Shown here: in pieces, positions 22,150 to 31,387 of the stretch
How the letters are laid out: the number at the start of each line of letters is the position of its first letter
How positions within the stretch are numbered: position 1 is the first letter of the stretch
NCBI GenBank assembly: GCA_005503065.1
Contig: SCOE01000034.1
Location: 1-63,453, forward strand
Source: Comamonadaceae bacterium ALPHA2B
GTDB taxonomy: Bacteria > Pseudomonadota > Gammaproteobacteria > Burkholderiales > Burkholderiaceae_C
Length of the DNA: 63,453 nucleotides
Direction: 5' to 3'
Made by a program: the position numbers and the translations under genes
The notes under the pieces: generated by a model
What the model was told of the DNA's origin: nothing
What the model saw: the letters and a program-made list of their open reading frames with translations, nothing else
The model's database searches: none

Positions 22150-23304
22150 TCAGGTCTGCATCAGGCGCTTGGCGCGCGAGATCGACATCAGGATGCCCAG
22201 CCCCAGTCCCAGCGTGACCATGGCCGTGCCGCCGTAGCTGACGAAGGGCAGCGGCACGCCCACCACGGGCAGGATGCCGCTGACCATGCCCATGTTCACG
22301 AAGGCGTAGGTGAAGAAGATCATCGAAACCGCCCCGGCCAGGAGCCGCGAGAACAGCGTCGGCGCGTCGAGCGCGATCATCAGCCCGCGGAACACCAGGA
22401 AGAGGAAGGAGAAGATCAGGAACAGGTTGCCCGCCAGCCCGAATTCCTCGGAGTAGGCGGCGAAGATGAAGTCGGTCGTGCGCTCGGGGATGAACTCCAG
22501 GTGCGTCTGCGTGCCTTGCATGAAGCCCTTGCCGCCGACGCCGCCGGAGCCGATGGCGATCATCCCCTGGATGATGTGGAAACCCTTGCCCAGGGGGTCC
22601 TTGGTGGGGTCGAGCAGCGTGCACACGCGCTGCTTCTGGTAGTCGTGCAACACGCGCCAGTCCACCCCGTCGGCGCAGAGCCTCGACTCGAAACCCACGA
22701 TCAGCGACACCGCCACCACGCCGAGGATCACCGGCGGCACGATCAGCTTCCAGGGCAGCCCGGCGAAGAAGATCACCGCCAGCCCCGCGGCCAGCACCAG
22801 CAGCGAGGTGCCCAGGTCGGGCTGCTTCATGATCAGCCCCACCGGCACTGCCAGCAGGATGAAGGAAACGACGAAATCCAGCGGGCGCAACTGGCCCTCG
22901 CGGCGCTGGAACCACCAGGCCAGCATCAGCGGCATGGCGATCTTCAGGATCTCGCTGGGCTGGATCACCATGCCGACGTTGATCCAGCGCTTGGCGCCCT
23001 TCTTGGTGATGCCGAAGAGCAGCACCGCGATCAGCAACCCGACGCCGAACAGGTACAGCGGCACCGCCAGGCTCATGAGCCTCTGCGGCGGAATCTGCGC
23101 CACCACGAACATGATGAAACCCGCCAGCAGCATGTTGCGGCCGTGGTCGAGAAAGCGGGTGCCATGGTCGTAGCCGGACGAGTACATCGTCACCAGCCCG
23201 GCGCAGCACAGCAGGAACACGGCGAAGGCCAGGAAGCCGTCGAAGCCCTGGAAGACGGGCAGGAGGCGCCGCGCGAGCGAGGGCTGCTGGAAGACCGCTG
23301 ACAT
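22150..23304 (-). CDS. rodA: SEDS-family peptidoglycan glycosyltransferase RodA (MrdB)
   Basis: A 384-residue polytopic membrane protein with about ten helices. SEDS motifs are present: INVGMVIQPSEILKIAMPL, MKQPDLGTSLL, HLEFIPERTTDFIFAAYSEEFG and a LPFVSYGGTAM end. It polymerises glycan strands in the elongasome with PBP2. No mreBCD or mrdA stands beside it: it is followed by tldD at 99 nt and is divergent from an esterase. Its paralogue ftsW is at 47897. A GATAAT box lies 11 nt before the ATG. Confidence 0.95.
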   Translation of the reverse strand: MSAVFQQPSLARRLLPVFQGFDGFLAFAVFLLCCAGLVTMYSSGYDHGTRFLDHGRNMLLAGFIMFVVAQIPPQRLMSLAVPLYLFGVGLLIAVLLFGITKKGAKRWINVGMVIQPSEILKIAMPLMLAWWFQRREGQLRPLDFVVSFILLAVPVGLIMKQPDLGTSLLVLAAGLAVIFFAGLPWKLIVPPVILGVVAVSLIVGFESRLCADGVDWRVLHDYQKQRVCTLLDPTKDPLGKGFHIIQGMIAIGSGGVGGKGFMQGTQTHLEFIPERTTDFIFAAYSEEFGLAGNLFLIFSFLFLVFRGLMIALDAPTLFSRLLAGAVSMIFFTYAFVNMGMVSGILPVVGVPLPFVSYGGTAMVTLGLGLGILMSISRAKRLMQT

Positions 23305-23409
23305 GATGGGCCGGGATTATCGGCGCCCGGCGCACGCAGCGCTGGCCCGGCCGGGTTCTGCGCGGGACAATGGCCACGCGCGCGGCGTTGTCCGCCGACC
23401 GGCCCCACC

Positions 23410-24006
23410 ATGCCCCAGCTCCCCGTCACCCACCTGCTCTACCTGCACGGCTTCCGCTCCTCGCCGCGCTCGGCCAAGGCCCAGGCCACCGCCGCCTACA
23501 TGGCGGTACGCCACCCCGACGTCGAATGGTGGTGCCCGCAGTTGCCGCCATCGCCGCGCGAGGCGATGGACCTGGTCCTGGCCGGCATCGCCGACTGGCC
23601 GCGGGAAAGCCTGGGCGTCATCGGCTCATCGCTGGGCGGCTTCTACGCCACCTATGTCGCCGCGATGACCGGTGCCCGCGCCGTTCTGCTGAATCCGGCG
23701 GTCGATCCGGCGCGCGACCTGGCCAAGCACATCGGCGAGCAGCGCGCCTGGCACAGTCCGCAGGAGCGCTTCTTCTTCCGCCCCGAATTCATCCGCGAAC
23801 TGGCCGCGCTCGAGGTGGGCACGCTGGACCGCCCGGAACGCGTGTTCGCCGTGATCGCCAAGGGCGACGAGGTGCTGGACTGGCGCGAGATGTCGGCCCG
23901 CTTCCAGGGCAGCCGGATCCGCCTGATCGAGGGCGGCGACCATGCGCTGTCGGATTTCCCGCGCGCCCATCTGGCGGACGTGGTGGCCTTTCTCGCGCCC
24001 GTCTGA
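23410..24006 (+). CDS. YqiA/YcfP-like alpha/beta hydrolase (esterase)
   Basis: A 198-residue alpha/beta-hydrolase of the UPF0227/YqiA type. YLHGFRSSPRS marks the oxyanion-hole strand, GSSLGGFYA the nucleophile elbow, KGDEVLDW the acid region and GGDHALSDF the catalytic His. Substrate unknown; relatives hydrolyse short acyl esters. It is divergent from rodA (105 nt apart) and 44 nt upstream of the RNase II-family gene. Confidence 0.88.
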   Translation: MPQLPVTHLLYLHGFRSSPRSAKAQATAAYMAVRHPDVEWWCPQLPPSPREAMDLVLAGIADWPRESLGVIGSSLGGFYATYVAAMTGARAVLLNPAVDPARDLAKHIGEQRAWHSPQERFFFRPEFIRELAALEVGTLDRPERVFAVIAKGDEVLDWREMSARFQGSRIRLIEGGDHALSDFPRAHLADVVAFLAPV

Positions 24007-24038
24007 AAGGGCTCGGCGGCCCGCGGCGGCCTGCGTGT

Positions 24039-24044
24039 GAAAAT
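24039..24044 (+). promoter_or_regulatory. -10-like element before the RNase II-family gene
   Basis: GAAAAT is separated from the ATG at 24051 by CGCCCG, the same 6-nt spacer seen before mpl. Confidence 0.35.
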
Positions 24045-24050
24045 CGCCCG

Positions 24051-26126
24051 ATGTTTGTGTTGTTCGAAGAAGCCGGCAAGTACCTCGGCGGCCGCGTGCT
24101 GTCGGAGGCCGAATCCTCCGCCCAGGTGGAGCTGGAGACCGGCAAGCGCGTCAAGGTCAAGGGCGCGAACATCGTGCTGCGTTTCGACAAGCCCGCGCCC
24201 GCGCAGCTGATTGCCGAGGCGCGCACGCTCGCCGCCACGGTCGACCTCGACCTGGCCTGGGAGTTCGCGCCGGCCGAGGAATTCGGCTTCACCGACCTCG
24301 CGGCCGACTACTTCACCGCCAAGCCCTCGCTGGTGCAGCAGGCTGCGGCGCTGTTCGCGCTCTTCGAGGCGCCGCACTACTTTCGCCGCGCCGGCAAGGG
24401 GCGTTTCCGCAAGGCGCCGGCCGAAATCGTGCAGCAGGCGCTGGCCGCCATCGAGAAGAAGAAGGCCATCCAGGCACAGATCGCCGAATGGGCGGCCGAG
24501 TTGGCCGCAGGCCGCTGCCCGGCACCGATCCGCGAGCAGCTCTACAAGATCCTGTTCAAGCCCGACAAGAACGCGCCCGAGTACAAGGCGGTGGTCGAGG
24601 CCTCGCGCGCCAGCCAGCGTGCGCCCCTCGACCTGCTCGAGGCCTCGGGCGCCATCGACTCGCCCTACCAGTTCCACTGGAAGCGCTTCCTGTTCGAGAA
24701 CTTTCCCAAGGGCACCGGCTTTCCGGCCCTCGCGGCACCGGCCATCGCCGACGAGCTGCCGCGCGCTGAAGGCGTGCAGGCCTTCTCGATCGACGACTCG
24801 CAGACCACCGAGATCGACGACGCGCTCTCGGTGCAGGGCCTGGGCTCGGGCACCGTCACCGTGGGCATCCACATCGCCGCGCCGGGCTTGGCCATCGTGC
24901 CCGAGAGCGCGCTCGACCAGGTGGCCCGCGGCCGCATGTCGACGGTCTACATGCCGGGCCACAAGATCACGATGCTGCCCGACGACATCGTGCAGACCTA
25001 CACCCTGCTCGATGGCGGCGACCGGCCCGCGGTCTCGCTGTATGCCCGCTTCAACGAAGCGACGCTGGACCTGCTGGGCACCGAGACGAAGCTCGAGCGG
25101 GTGCCGATCGTGGCCAACCTGCGCCACGACCAGCTCGACGGCGTGATCGACGAGACTTGGCTCGACAGCGCGGCCGTTCCAAGCCAAAAAGGCCCGGAGG
25201 CCGCGTGGAGCCTGCGCGAGCCGCTATCATTTTTGTATCGCTTGGCACGCCACCTGAAGCTGGGCCGCGAGGCGGTGCGCGGCAAGCCGGAGACCTTCAA
25301 CCGGCCCGACTACAACTTCCGCCTCGTCGGCAACGACGGCGCCGAGCCCATGGGCCACGAGCAGGTGCAGATCAGCACCCGCCGCCGCGGCGCGCCGCTG
25401 GACCTGATCGTCTCCGAGGCCATGATCCTGGCCAACAGCAGCTGGGGCGGCTGGCTCGGCGAACTGGGCGTGCCGGCGCTCTACCGCAGCCAGGCGAGCC
25501 TGGCGCCCGGCGTCAAGGTCCGCATGGGCACCAAGCCGCTGCCGCATGCCGGCCTGGGCGTGAAGAGCTACGCCTGGAGCACCTCGCCGCTGCGCCGCTA
25601 CACCGACCTGGTGAACCAGTGGCAGATCATCGCCGCGGCGCGCCACGGCAAGACCGCCGCCCTCGCGGCGCCTTTCAAGCCCAAGGACGCGAGCCTGTTC
25701 TCGATCCTCTCGGGCTTCGATGCCGCCTACGGCACCTACAACGCCTACCAGGCCGGCATGGAGCGTTTCTGGACGCTCAAGTACCTGCAGCAGCAGGGCA
25801 TCCAGGAACTGGACGCCACGCTGATCAAGGATGGCGGCGCCGGCGAGACGCTGGTGCGCGCCGACACGCTGCCGCTGGTGCTGCCGGTGCTCGGTGCGCA
25901 GGGCCTGCCGCGCGGCAGCCGCGTGCGCGTGCGCCTGGGCGAGATCGACGAGATCGCGCTGGCCGTCAACGGCACCGTCATCGAGCGTCTCGGAGCCGCA
26001 GCCACCCCCGAAGCCACCGACGAGGGCGACGACGACGAGCCGGCCGCCGGTCCGCTGGCCATCGCCGTCGACCTGGCCGACGGCGACGCCGCCGACGCAC
26101 CCACCGCCGAACCCAGCGCGGCATGA
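24051..26126 (+). CDS. RNase II/RNase R-family 3'-5' exoribonuclease
   Basis: A 691-residue RNB-domain exoribonuclease. The catalytic core is marked by the SIDDSQTTEIDDALSV segment with its aspartate cluster (about residue 245) and by RYTDLVNQWQ later in the RNB domain. N-terminal small-domain residues differ from E. coli RNase II and RNase R. Residues about 376-399 (PSQKGPEAAW...EPLSFLYRL) are encoded by an inserted dispersed repeat rich in CTA, TCA, TTT and TTG codons. The C-terminal tail is acidic and Ala-rich. The gene overlaps the next start by 4 nt (ATGA). Confidence 0.9.
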   Translation: MFVLFEEAGKYLGGRVLSEAESSAQVELETGKRVKVKGANIVLRFDKPAPAQLIAEARTLAATVDLDLAWEFAPAEEFGFTDLAADYFTAKPSLVQQAAALFALFEAPHYFRRAGKGRFRKAPAEIVQQALAAIEKKKAIQAQIAEWAAELAAGRCPAPIREQLYKILFKPDKNAPEYKAVVEASRASQRAPLDLLEASGAIDSPYQFHWKRFLFENFPKGTGFPALAAPAIADELPRAEGVQAFSIDDSQTTEIDDALSVQGLGSGTVTVGIHIAAPGLAIVPESALDQVARGRMSTVYMPGHKITMLPDDIVQTYTLLDGGDRPAVSLYARFNEATLDLLGTETKLERVPIVANLRHDQLDGVIDETWLDSAAVPSQKGPEAAWSLREPLSFLYRLARHLKLGREAVRGKPETFNRPDYNFRLVGNDGAEPMGHEQVQISTRRRGAPLDLIVSEAMILANSSWGGWLGELGVPALYRSQASLAPGVKVRMGTKPLPHAGLGVKSYAWSTSPLRRYTDLVNQWQIIAAARHGKTAALAAPFKPKDASLFSILSGFDAAYGTYNAYQAGMERFWTLKYLQQQGIQELDATLIKDGGAGETLVRADTLPLVLPVLGAQGLPRGSRVRVRLGEIDEIALAVNGTVIERLGAAATPEATDEGDDDEPAAGPLAIAVDLADGDAADAPTAEPSAA
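25176..25245. repeat. Dispersed repeat inside the RNase II-family reading frame
   Basis: Reverse orientation: AAGCCAAAAAGGCC tail first, GCTATCATTTTTGTATCGC stem last. Same organisation as the copy before ruvC. In frame, adding about 24 residues. Confidence 0.7.
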
Positions 26127-26989
26127 ATCTCAAGGACTTCAGCACGCTGCAGATCGCGCTGGGCCTGTCGGTCCTGGCCCACGCTGCGCTGCTGGCGGTC
26201 CGTTTCGCCGATCCCGAGGCCTTCAACCGCGTCTTTCAGGAGACGCCGCTGGAGATCATCCTGGTCAATGCCAAGGCCAAGGGCGAGGCGCCCGACAAGG
26301 CGCAGGCGCTCGCCCAGGCCTCGCTGGCCGGCGGTGGCGACCTCGACAAGGGGCGCGCCACCAGCCCGCTGCCCCCCTCGGCCTTCACCGCCGTGGGCGA
26401 CTCCGCCGAGGAGGCGCAGAAGCAGATCGAGGCCATGCAGGCGCAGCAGATGATGCTGCTGTCGCAGGTGCGCGCCCAGCTCGCCGCCATGCCCCTGCCC
26501 GACCCGCGCCAGTCCGGCCAGCCCAACGACAACACGGCGCAGGAGGAAAAGCGCCGCCAGCTGCTGGAGCTGCTGGCCGAGATCGAGCGCCGGGTGAACG
26601 AGGAGAACGCGCGGCCCAAGCGCCGTTTCGTGAGCCCCGCCACCAAGGAGGCGACCTACGCCGTGTACGTCGACGCACTGCGCCGCAAGATCGAGGCACG
26701 CGGCACCGAGCGCTTTCCGCAGGCCGGCGGCAAGAAGCTCTATGGCGAACTCACCATGATCGTCAGCGTCAACTTCGACGGCTCGCTGCTGGGCACCGAG
26801 ATCGTCCAGAGCTCGGGCAACAGGGAGCTGGACCGCCGCGCGCAGGCCATCGTCGCGAGCATCGGCAACTTCGGCCGCTTCACCGATGCCATGCGCCGCC
26901 AGACCGACCAGCTGCTCATGCCCTCTCGTTTCAAGTTCACGCGCGACGAGACGCTGGAGACGCAGGTCTCCACCCAGCCCATCAATTGA
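26123..26989 (+). CDS. Energy-transducer TonB-like C-terminal domain protein
   Basis: A 288-residue protein. One membrane anchor (about residues 8-25) precedes a long periplasmic region with a coiled-coil-like Gln/Glu/Arg segment, and a TonB-C-like domain follows (GELTMIVSVNFDGSLLGTEIVQSSGNRELDRRA). ExbB/ExbD partners are not nearby, so it may transduce energy to an unknown receptor or simply share the fold. It overlaps the upstream stop by 4 nt, and aroE follows 11 nt later, so the run 24051-28616 looks like one operon. Confidence 0.82.
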   Translation: MNLKDFSTLQIALGLSVLAHAALLAVRFADPEAFNRVFQETPLEIILVNAKAKGEAPDKAQALAQASLAGGGDLDKGRATSPLPPSAFTAVGDSAEEAQKQIEAMQAQQMMLLSQVRAQLAAMPLPDPRQSGQPNDNTAQEEKRRQLLELLAEIERRVNEENARPKRRFVSPATKEATYAVYVDALRRKIEARGTERFPQAGGKKLYGELTMIVSVNFDGSLLGTEIVQSSGNRELDRRAQAIVASIGNFGRFTDAMRRQTDQLLMPSRFKFTRDETLETQVSTQPIN

Positions 26990-27000
26990 CACCCGAAGAC

Positions 27001-27855
27001 ATGGACCGCTACTGCGTGATCGGCAACCCGGTCGAGCACAGCCGCTCGCCGTGGATCCACGCGCGCTTCGCCGCACTCACCGGCCAGGCGCTGGACTACG
27101 GCCGGCGCCTGGCGCCCACCGAAGCTTTCGCCGCCACCGTGGACGCTTTCCGCGCAGAGGCCGCGGCCTCGGGCAACCGCGCAGGCGGCTGCAACGTGAC
27201 CGTGCCCTTCAAGTTCGAGGCTGCGGCGATGGCCCAGTCGCTGAGCGAGCGGGCGCGCCTGGCGCAGGCCGTGAACACGCTGCGCTTCGGCTCCGATGGC
27301 CGCATCCACGGCGACAACACCGACGGCGTGGGCCTGGTCAACGACATCCAGCGCCATGCCGGCGTGCCGCTGGCGGGCCGCGACCTGCTGCTCATCGGCG
27401 CCGGCGGTGCGGCGGCCGGCGTGCTCGGCCCCCTGCTCGACACCGGGCTGCGCCGCCTGGTGGTCGCCAACCGCACGGTGGACAAGGCAGTGGCCCTGGT
27501 ACGGCGGCATTCGGCGCAGGCGCTGGGCCATTCCACGGCCTTGGAGGCGTGGGCGCTCGACGACGTGCCCGGCAGCTTCGACGTGGTGGTGAACGCCACT
27601 GCCTCCAGCCTGGCCGGCGGCGCGGTGCCGGTGGCCGCCGGTGTGCTGCGCCCTGGCGCGCTTGCGGTCGACATGATGTATGGGCGGGCTGCGGCCGGCT
27701 TCATGGCATGGGCACGCGCGCACGGCGCCGTACCGCGCGACGGCCTGGGCATGCTGGTCGAGCAGGCTGCCGAGGCCTTCGCGCTGTGGCGCGGCGTGCG
27801 CCCCCCCTCGGCCGACGTGCTGGCCGAGCTGCGCGCCATCGTCGACGCGGCCTGA
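27001..27855 (+). CDS. aroE: Shikimate dehydrogenase AroE
   Basis: A 284-residue NADP-dependent enzyme that reduces 3-dehydroshikimate to shikimate. The substrate motif YCVIGNPVEHSRSP, the catalytic Lys in GGCNVTVPFK, DNTDGVGL, and the NADP loop GAGGAAAGVL with NRTVDKA are all present. It lies in an operon with the RNase II-family, TonB-C and mtgA genes (8 nt to mtgA). Confidence 0.96.
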   Translation: MDRYCVIGNPVEHSRSPWIHARFAALTGQALDYGRRLAPTEAFAATVDAFRAEAAASGNRAGGCNVTVPFKFEAAAMAQSLSERARLAQAVNTLRFGSDGRIHGDNTDGVGLVNDIQRHAGVPLAGRDLLLIGAGGAAAGVLGPLLDTGLRRLVVANRTVDKAVALVRRHSAQALGHSTALEAWALDDVPGSFDVVVNATASSLAGGAVPVAAGVLRPGALAVDMMYGRAAAGFMAWARAHGAVPRDGLGMLVEQAAEAFALWRGVRPPSADVLAELRAIVDAA

Positions 27856-27863
27856 TCACCGCG

Positions 27864-28616
27864 ATGCGCCCCCTCATCCGCTGGATCGGCTGCCTGCTGC
27901 TGGCCGGCCTCGCGCTCGAGTGCTTCTTCGTGCTGCGCATCGCCGCGATGGCGGCGATCGACCCGCAGTCCACCGCCTTCCAGCGCTCGGAGATGTGGCA
28001 GATCGTCCTGCGAGACGGTGCACGGGCGCAATGGCGCCAGCAATGGGTGCCCTACGCGCAGATCCACGACAACCTCAAGCGCGCGGTGCTGGCCAGCGAG
28101 GACTCCGACTTCGTCAACCATGACGGCGTGGAGTGGGAAGCGATCGAGCGCGCCCGCCAGCGCAATGCCCGCGCCGAAGAGCTCGCGGCCAGACGTGCCG
28201 CCCGCGCCGCCGCGCGCGGCAAGCCCGCGCCGCCGCCGGTGCAGGCGCGCCTGCGCGGCGGCTCCACGGTCACGCAGCAGTTGGCGAAGAACCTGCTGCT
28301 GTCCGGCGAGCGCACCCTGGCGCGCAAGGGCCAGGAGCTGGTGCTGACGATGGCGCTGGAGCTCTTCCTGAGCAAACAGCGCATCCTGGAGATCTACCTC
28401 AACAGCGTCGAGTGGGGCAACGGCGTCTTTGGCGCCGAGGCCGCGGCGCAGCGCTATTTCGGCAAGAGCGCCGCACGCCTGTCGCCGGCCGAGGCCGCGC
28501 GCCTGGCAGTGATGCTGCCGAGCCCGCAGTTCTACGAGATGCGCCCGAACTCGGCCTACCTCAACGGACGCACCGCGACCATCGTCGCGCGCATGGGCGC
28601 CGTCGAGCTGCCCTAG
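27864..28616 (+). CDS. mtgA: Monofunctional biosynthetic peptidoglycan transglycosylase MtgA
   Basis: A 250-residue GT51 glycosyltransferase anchored by one N-terminal helix (about residues 9-28). The catalytic Glu motif AVLASEDSDFVNHDGVEW, GGSTVTQQLAKNLLL and the KGQELVLTMALE segment fit MtgA. Between the first two motifs lies an Ala/Arg-rich insertion (about residues 98-130). It adds glycan polymerising capacity alongside rodA, ftsW and ftsI in this window. It converges on the iclR-type gene with a 6-nt gap. Confidence 0.94.
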   Translation: MRPLIRWIGCLLLAGLALECFFVLRIAAMAAIDPQSTAFQRSEMWQIVLRDGARAQWRQQWVPYAQIHDNLKRAVLASEDSDFVNHDGVEWEAIERARQRNARAEELAARRAARAAARGKPAPPPVQARLRGGSTVTQQLAKNLLLSGERTLARKGQELVLTMALELFLSKQRILEIYLNSVEWGNGVFGAEAAAQRYFGKSAARLSPAEAARLAVMLPSPQFYEMRPNSAYLNGRTATIVARMGAVELP

Positions 28617-28622
28617 GAAGCG

Positions 28623-29426
28623 CTACAGACCCCGCGGGTCGCGCCGGTCGAGCTCCCGTCGCACCCGCTCGACCAGCGCCAGGAGAGACGGCCCCAGCTC
28701 TTTCGAGACGGCCGCCGGCGGCTCGAGCGTCGACAGGCTGAGGTTGAAGACGTAGACCGCGTCGTCGGTGACCAGCGGCGCGGCAATGGCCACCACCTCC
28801 GGCTGCCAGGACGCCGCGCAATGGCCCTTGCTGCGCACATCGGCGCACGCCTCGTCGATCTCCTTTTTCAACGCCGGCCACTGACGCCCGCGCCGCCGCC
28901 CCACGATGTCCATCAGCGCCTGGCGCTGGCCGGCCGGCGCCACCGCCAGGTACGCCCGCCCGAGCGAGGTCAGTTCGATGGGCACGCGCTGCCCCGACAC
29001 GACGTGCCGCAGCGCCACCCGCCGGGCGTACCGGATCGATTCGAGGTAGACCATCTCGTCGCGGTCGGGCGCCGCCAGGCCGACGTTGATGCGCAGCCGT
29101 TCCGCCAGCGTGCGCATGTGCGGCGCGGCGACCGCGAGCACGCGCGAGCCCGAGCGCATGGCATGCGCCAGGCTCAGCACCGCCGGCGCCAGGCGGTAGG
29201 TGCGCGTGGCGACATCCAGCTGCAGCAGGCCGCTGCCGACCAGGGTCTGGGCAAGCCGGCTCACCGTGGCCTTGGGCAGGCCCGTGCGCTCGGCGAGCTC
29301 GCCGTTGCCCAGCAGCTCCGATCCGGGGCGGAAGGCGCGCAGGATCTCGATGCCGCGCTCCAGCGAACGATTGGCAGGGGATTGCCCCGGTTTCTCCGTC
29401 AGTGCGGCAGTGGCTTGGGTGGTCAT
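28623..29426 (-). CDS. IclR-family transcriptional regulator
   Basis: A 267-residue regulator with a winged helix at about residues 20-80 (RTGLPKATVSRLAQTLVGSG) and an IclR effector domain. It is divergent from a Bug/TctC receptor gene and a CoA-dependent catabolic pair, which it probably controls. A perfect palindrome GTTCCA-N5-TGGAAC stands 28 nt before its ATG. The ATG at 29426 is preferred to longer starts because the upstream extension overlaps the operator. Confidence 0.9.
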   Translation of the reverse strand: MTTQATAALTEKPGQSPANRSLERGIEILRAFRPGSELLGNGELAERTGLPKATVSRLAQTLVGSGLLQLDVATRTYRLAPAVLSLAHAMRSGSRVLAVAAPHMRTLAERLRINVGLAAPDRDEMVYLESIRYARRVALRHVVSGQRVPIELTSLGRAYLAVAPAGQRQALMDIVGRRRGRQWPALKKEIDEACADVRSKGHCAASWQPEVVAIAAPLVTDDAVYVFNLSLSTLEPPAAVSKELGPSLLALVERVRRELDRRDPRGL

Positions 29427-29454
29427 GGGCAGCGCAACGGGGTCGGCAAGTGCA

Positions 29455-29471
29455 GTTCCACTGATTGGAAC
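29455..29471. promoter_or_regulatory. Candidate IclR-type operator
   Basis: GTTCCA-CTGAT-TGGAAC is a perfect 6-bp inverted repeat with a 5-bp spacer in the divergent region. Size and TGGAA half-sites resemble IclR-family sites. Confidence 0.6.
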
Positions 29472-29572
29472 AGGACGGTGCCTCTTCGACGCCCCTTTGC
29501 CTAGAGTCTCCCCCAGCGGCCAAGACGCGCGGCGGTCTTTGCCCTTCTCGCCGAACCACGGAGACAAGACCC

Positions 29573-30547
29573 ATGATCGACAGTCCACGGCGCGCGATGC
29601 GCGCCCTCCTCCTGGCTGGGCTGGCTGCCCTGTCCGGCCTGTGCGCAGCCTCGGTCTATCCGGACAAGCCCGTCCGCCTCGTCGTGCCCTTCGCCCCTGG
29701 CGGCGGCACCGACCTCATCGCCCGCACGCTGGGCCTGGAGATGTCCAGGGATCTCGGCCAACCCGTCATCGTGGACAACAGGCCGGGGGCCGGCACGATG
29801 ATCGGCACCGACAACGTGGCCAAGAGCGCCGCCGACGGCTATTCCGTCGTCGTCGCGTCCTTCGCCCATGCCGTCAATCCTTCCCTGCAGCCCAGGCTGC
29901 CGTACGGCAGCAACGCCGCCTTCGCGCCGGTGCTCCTGATCGGCCGCGGCCCCAACGTGCTGGTCGTGCGCGCGGACAGCCCGTACAAGTCCGTCGCAGA
30001 CGTCATCGCCGCCGCCAGGGCGAAGCCGGACACACTGACCTATGCCTCGCAGGGCAACGGCACCTCCGCGCATCTGGCGGGCGAGATGCTGGCGAACCTG
30101 GCCAAGGTTCGCCTGGTCCACGTCCCCTACAAGGGCGCCGGTCCGGCGCTGACCGACCTGCTGGGCGGCCAGGTCGACATGATGTTCGCCACCGCGGCGG
30201 CAGCGTCGAACTTCGTCGACACCGGCAAGCTGCGGGCGCTGGGCGTGACCTCGCAGGCGCCGTCGGCGGCCTTCAAGGGCGTGCCCACCATCGCGTCCAC
30301 GGTGCCCGGCTACCAGGTCGAGAGCTGGTACGGGCTGTACGTGCCTGCAGGCACGCCACAGCCGGTCATCGACCGGCTCAATGCTGCGGGTCGCAAGGCG
30401 CTTCGCGCCCCCGAGTTCGTGCGCAAGATCGAGCAAGAGGGCCTCGCCGTGAGCGGCGGCCCCCCGGCCGAACTGAGCACCTATGTCCAGGCCGAGGAAG
30501 CCCGCTGGGCACCCATCGTCAAGGAAAACGGCATCCAGCCGGAGTGA
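29573..30547 (+). CDS. Bug/TctC-family tripartite tricarboxylate solute-binding receptor
   Basis: A 324-residue periplasmic binding protein with an N-terminal signal (RALLLAGLAALSGLCAAS). The Bug fold motifs YPDKPVRLVVPFAPGGGTD near the mature N-terminus and HVPYKGAGPALTDLLGGQ are standard. No TctA/TctB membrane partners are nearby, as is usual for this expanded family in Burkholderiales. It leads a gene set with an enoyl-CoA hydratase-like protein and an ADP-forming acyl-CoA synthetase, so the ligand may be an organic acid degraded through its CoA ester. Confidence 0.92.
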   Translation: MIDSPRRAMRALLLAGLAALSGLCAASVYPDKPVRLVVPFAPGGGTDLIARTLGLEMSRDLGQPVIVDNRPGAGTMIGTDNVAKSAADGYSVVVASFAHAVNPSLQPRLPYGSNAAFAPVLLIGRGPNVLVVRADSPYKSVADVIAAARAKPDTLTYASQGNGTSAHLAGEMLANLAKVRLVHVPYKGAGPALTDLLGGQVDMMFATAAAASNFVDTGKLRALGVTSQAPSAAFKGVPTIASTVPGYQVESWYGLYVPAGTPQPVIDRLNAAGRKALRAPEFVRKIEQEGLAVSGGPPAELSTYVQAEEARWAPIVKENGIQPE

Positions 30548-30591
30548 GTCTTTTGAAACCGCGGCCGCCCCCGTCCGCACCGGAGATCCCC

Positions 30592-31383
30592 ATGAGCGAC
30601 ACCCTGATCCAACTCGACGTGCAGGACGCCATCGCGACCCTGACCCTGAACCGCCCCGACAAGCGCAATGCGATGAGCGACGACATGCGCACCGAGTTCA
30701 TCCACGCGCTGGAGCACGTGGCGGCCGACAAGTCCATCCGCGCCCTGGTGCTGACCGGGGCCGGCAAGGGCTTCTGCGCCGGCGGCGACATCAGCGGCAT
30801 GCAAAGGCGCATGAACGCCCCCGTGGGTGAGGTCGGCTTCAACGGCTGGCACCGCCAGCAGCGGGTGCACCACACCCAGGCGCTGCTGCACACCATGCCC
30901 AAGCCGGTGATCGCCGCGGTGAACGGTGCAGCCTCGGGCCTCGGAGCCGACACCGCGCTGGCCTGCGACTTCATCATCGCCAGCGAATGGGCGAGCTTCA
31001 CCTGGTCGTACATCCACCGCGGCATCGTGCCCGACGGCGGCGGCATGTACTTCCTGCCGCGCCGGGTCGGCCTGGCCAAGGCCAAGGAACTGATCTTCAC
31101 CGGTCGCCAGGTCAAGGTGGACGAAGCGCTGAAGCTGGGCATCGTCGACCGGCAGACCGGCGCCGACACCCTGCTCGCCGACGCGCGGCAGTGGGCCCGC
31201 GAACTGTCGGCCGCCTCGCCGACCGCCCTGGCGCTGACGAAGACCATCCTGAACCAGAGCTTCGAGCTGTCCTCGCACGACGTGTTCGCGCAGGGCAGCC
31301 AGGCGCAGGGCATCTGCTACACCAGCGCCGAGCACCGCGCCTCGGTCGAGGCCTTCCTGGCCAGGTCGTCCGGCAAGGAGTGA
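30592..31383 (+). CDS. Enoyl-CoA hydratase/isomerase family protein
   Basis: A 263-residue crotonase-fold enzyme. NRPDKRNAMS, the oxyanion-hole segment GKGFCAGGDISGM and AVNGAASGLGADTALACD are present. The catalytic Glu positions of classical hydratases read differently (HRGIVPDGGG supplies an acidic residue), so hydratase, isomerase or hydrolase activity cannot be separated. It lies 44 nt after the Bug gene and 4 nt before the acyl-CoA synthetase. Confidence 0.9.
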   Translation: MSDTLIQLDVQDAIATLTLNRPDKRNAMSDDMRTEFIHALEHVAADKSIRALVLTGAGKGFCAGGDISGMQRRMNAPVGEVGFNGWHRQQRVHHTQALLHTMPKPVIAAVNGAASGLGADTALACDFIIASEWASFTWSYIHRGIVPDGGGMYFLPRRVGLAKAKELIFTGRQVKVDEALKLGIVDRQTGADTLLADARQWARELSAASPTALALTKTILNQSFELSSHDVFAQGSQAQGICYTSAEHRASVEAFLARSSGKE

Positions 31384-31387
31384 TGCG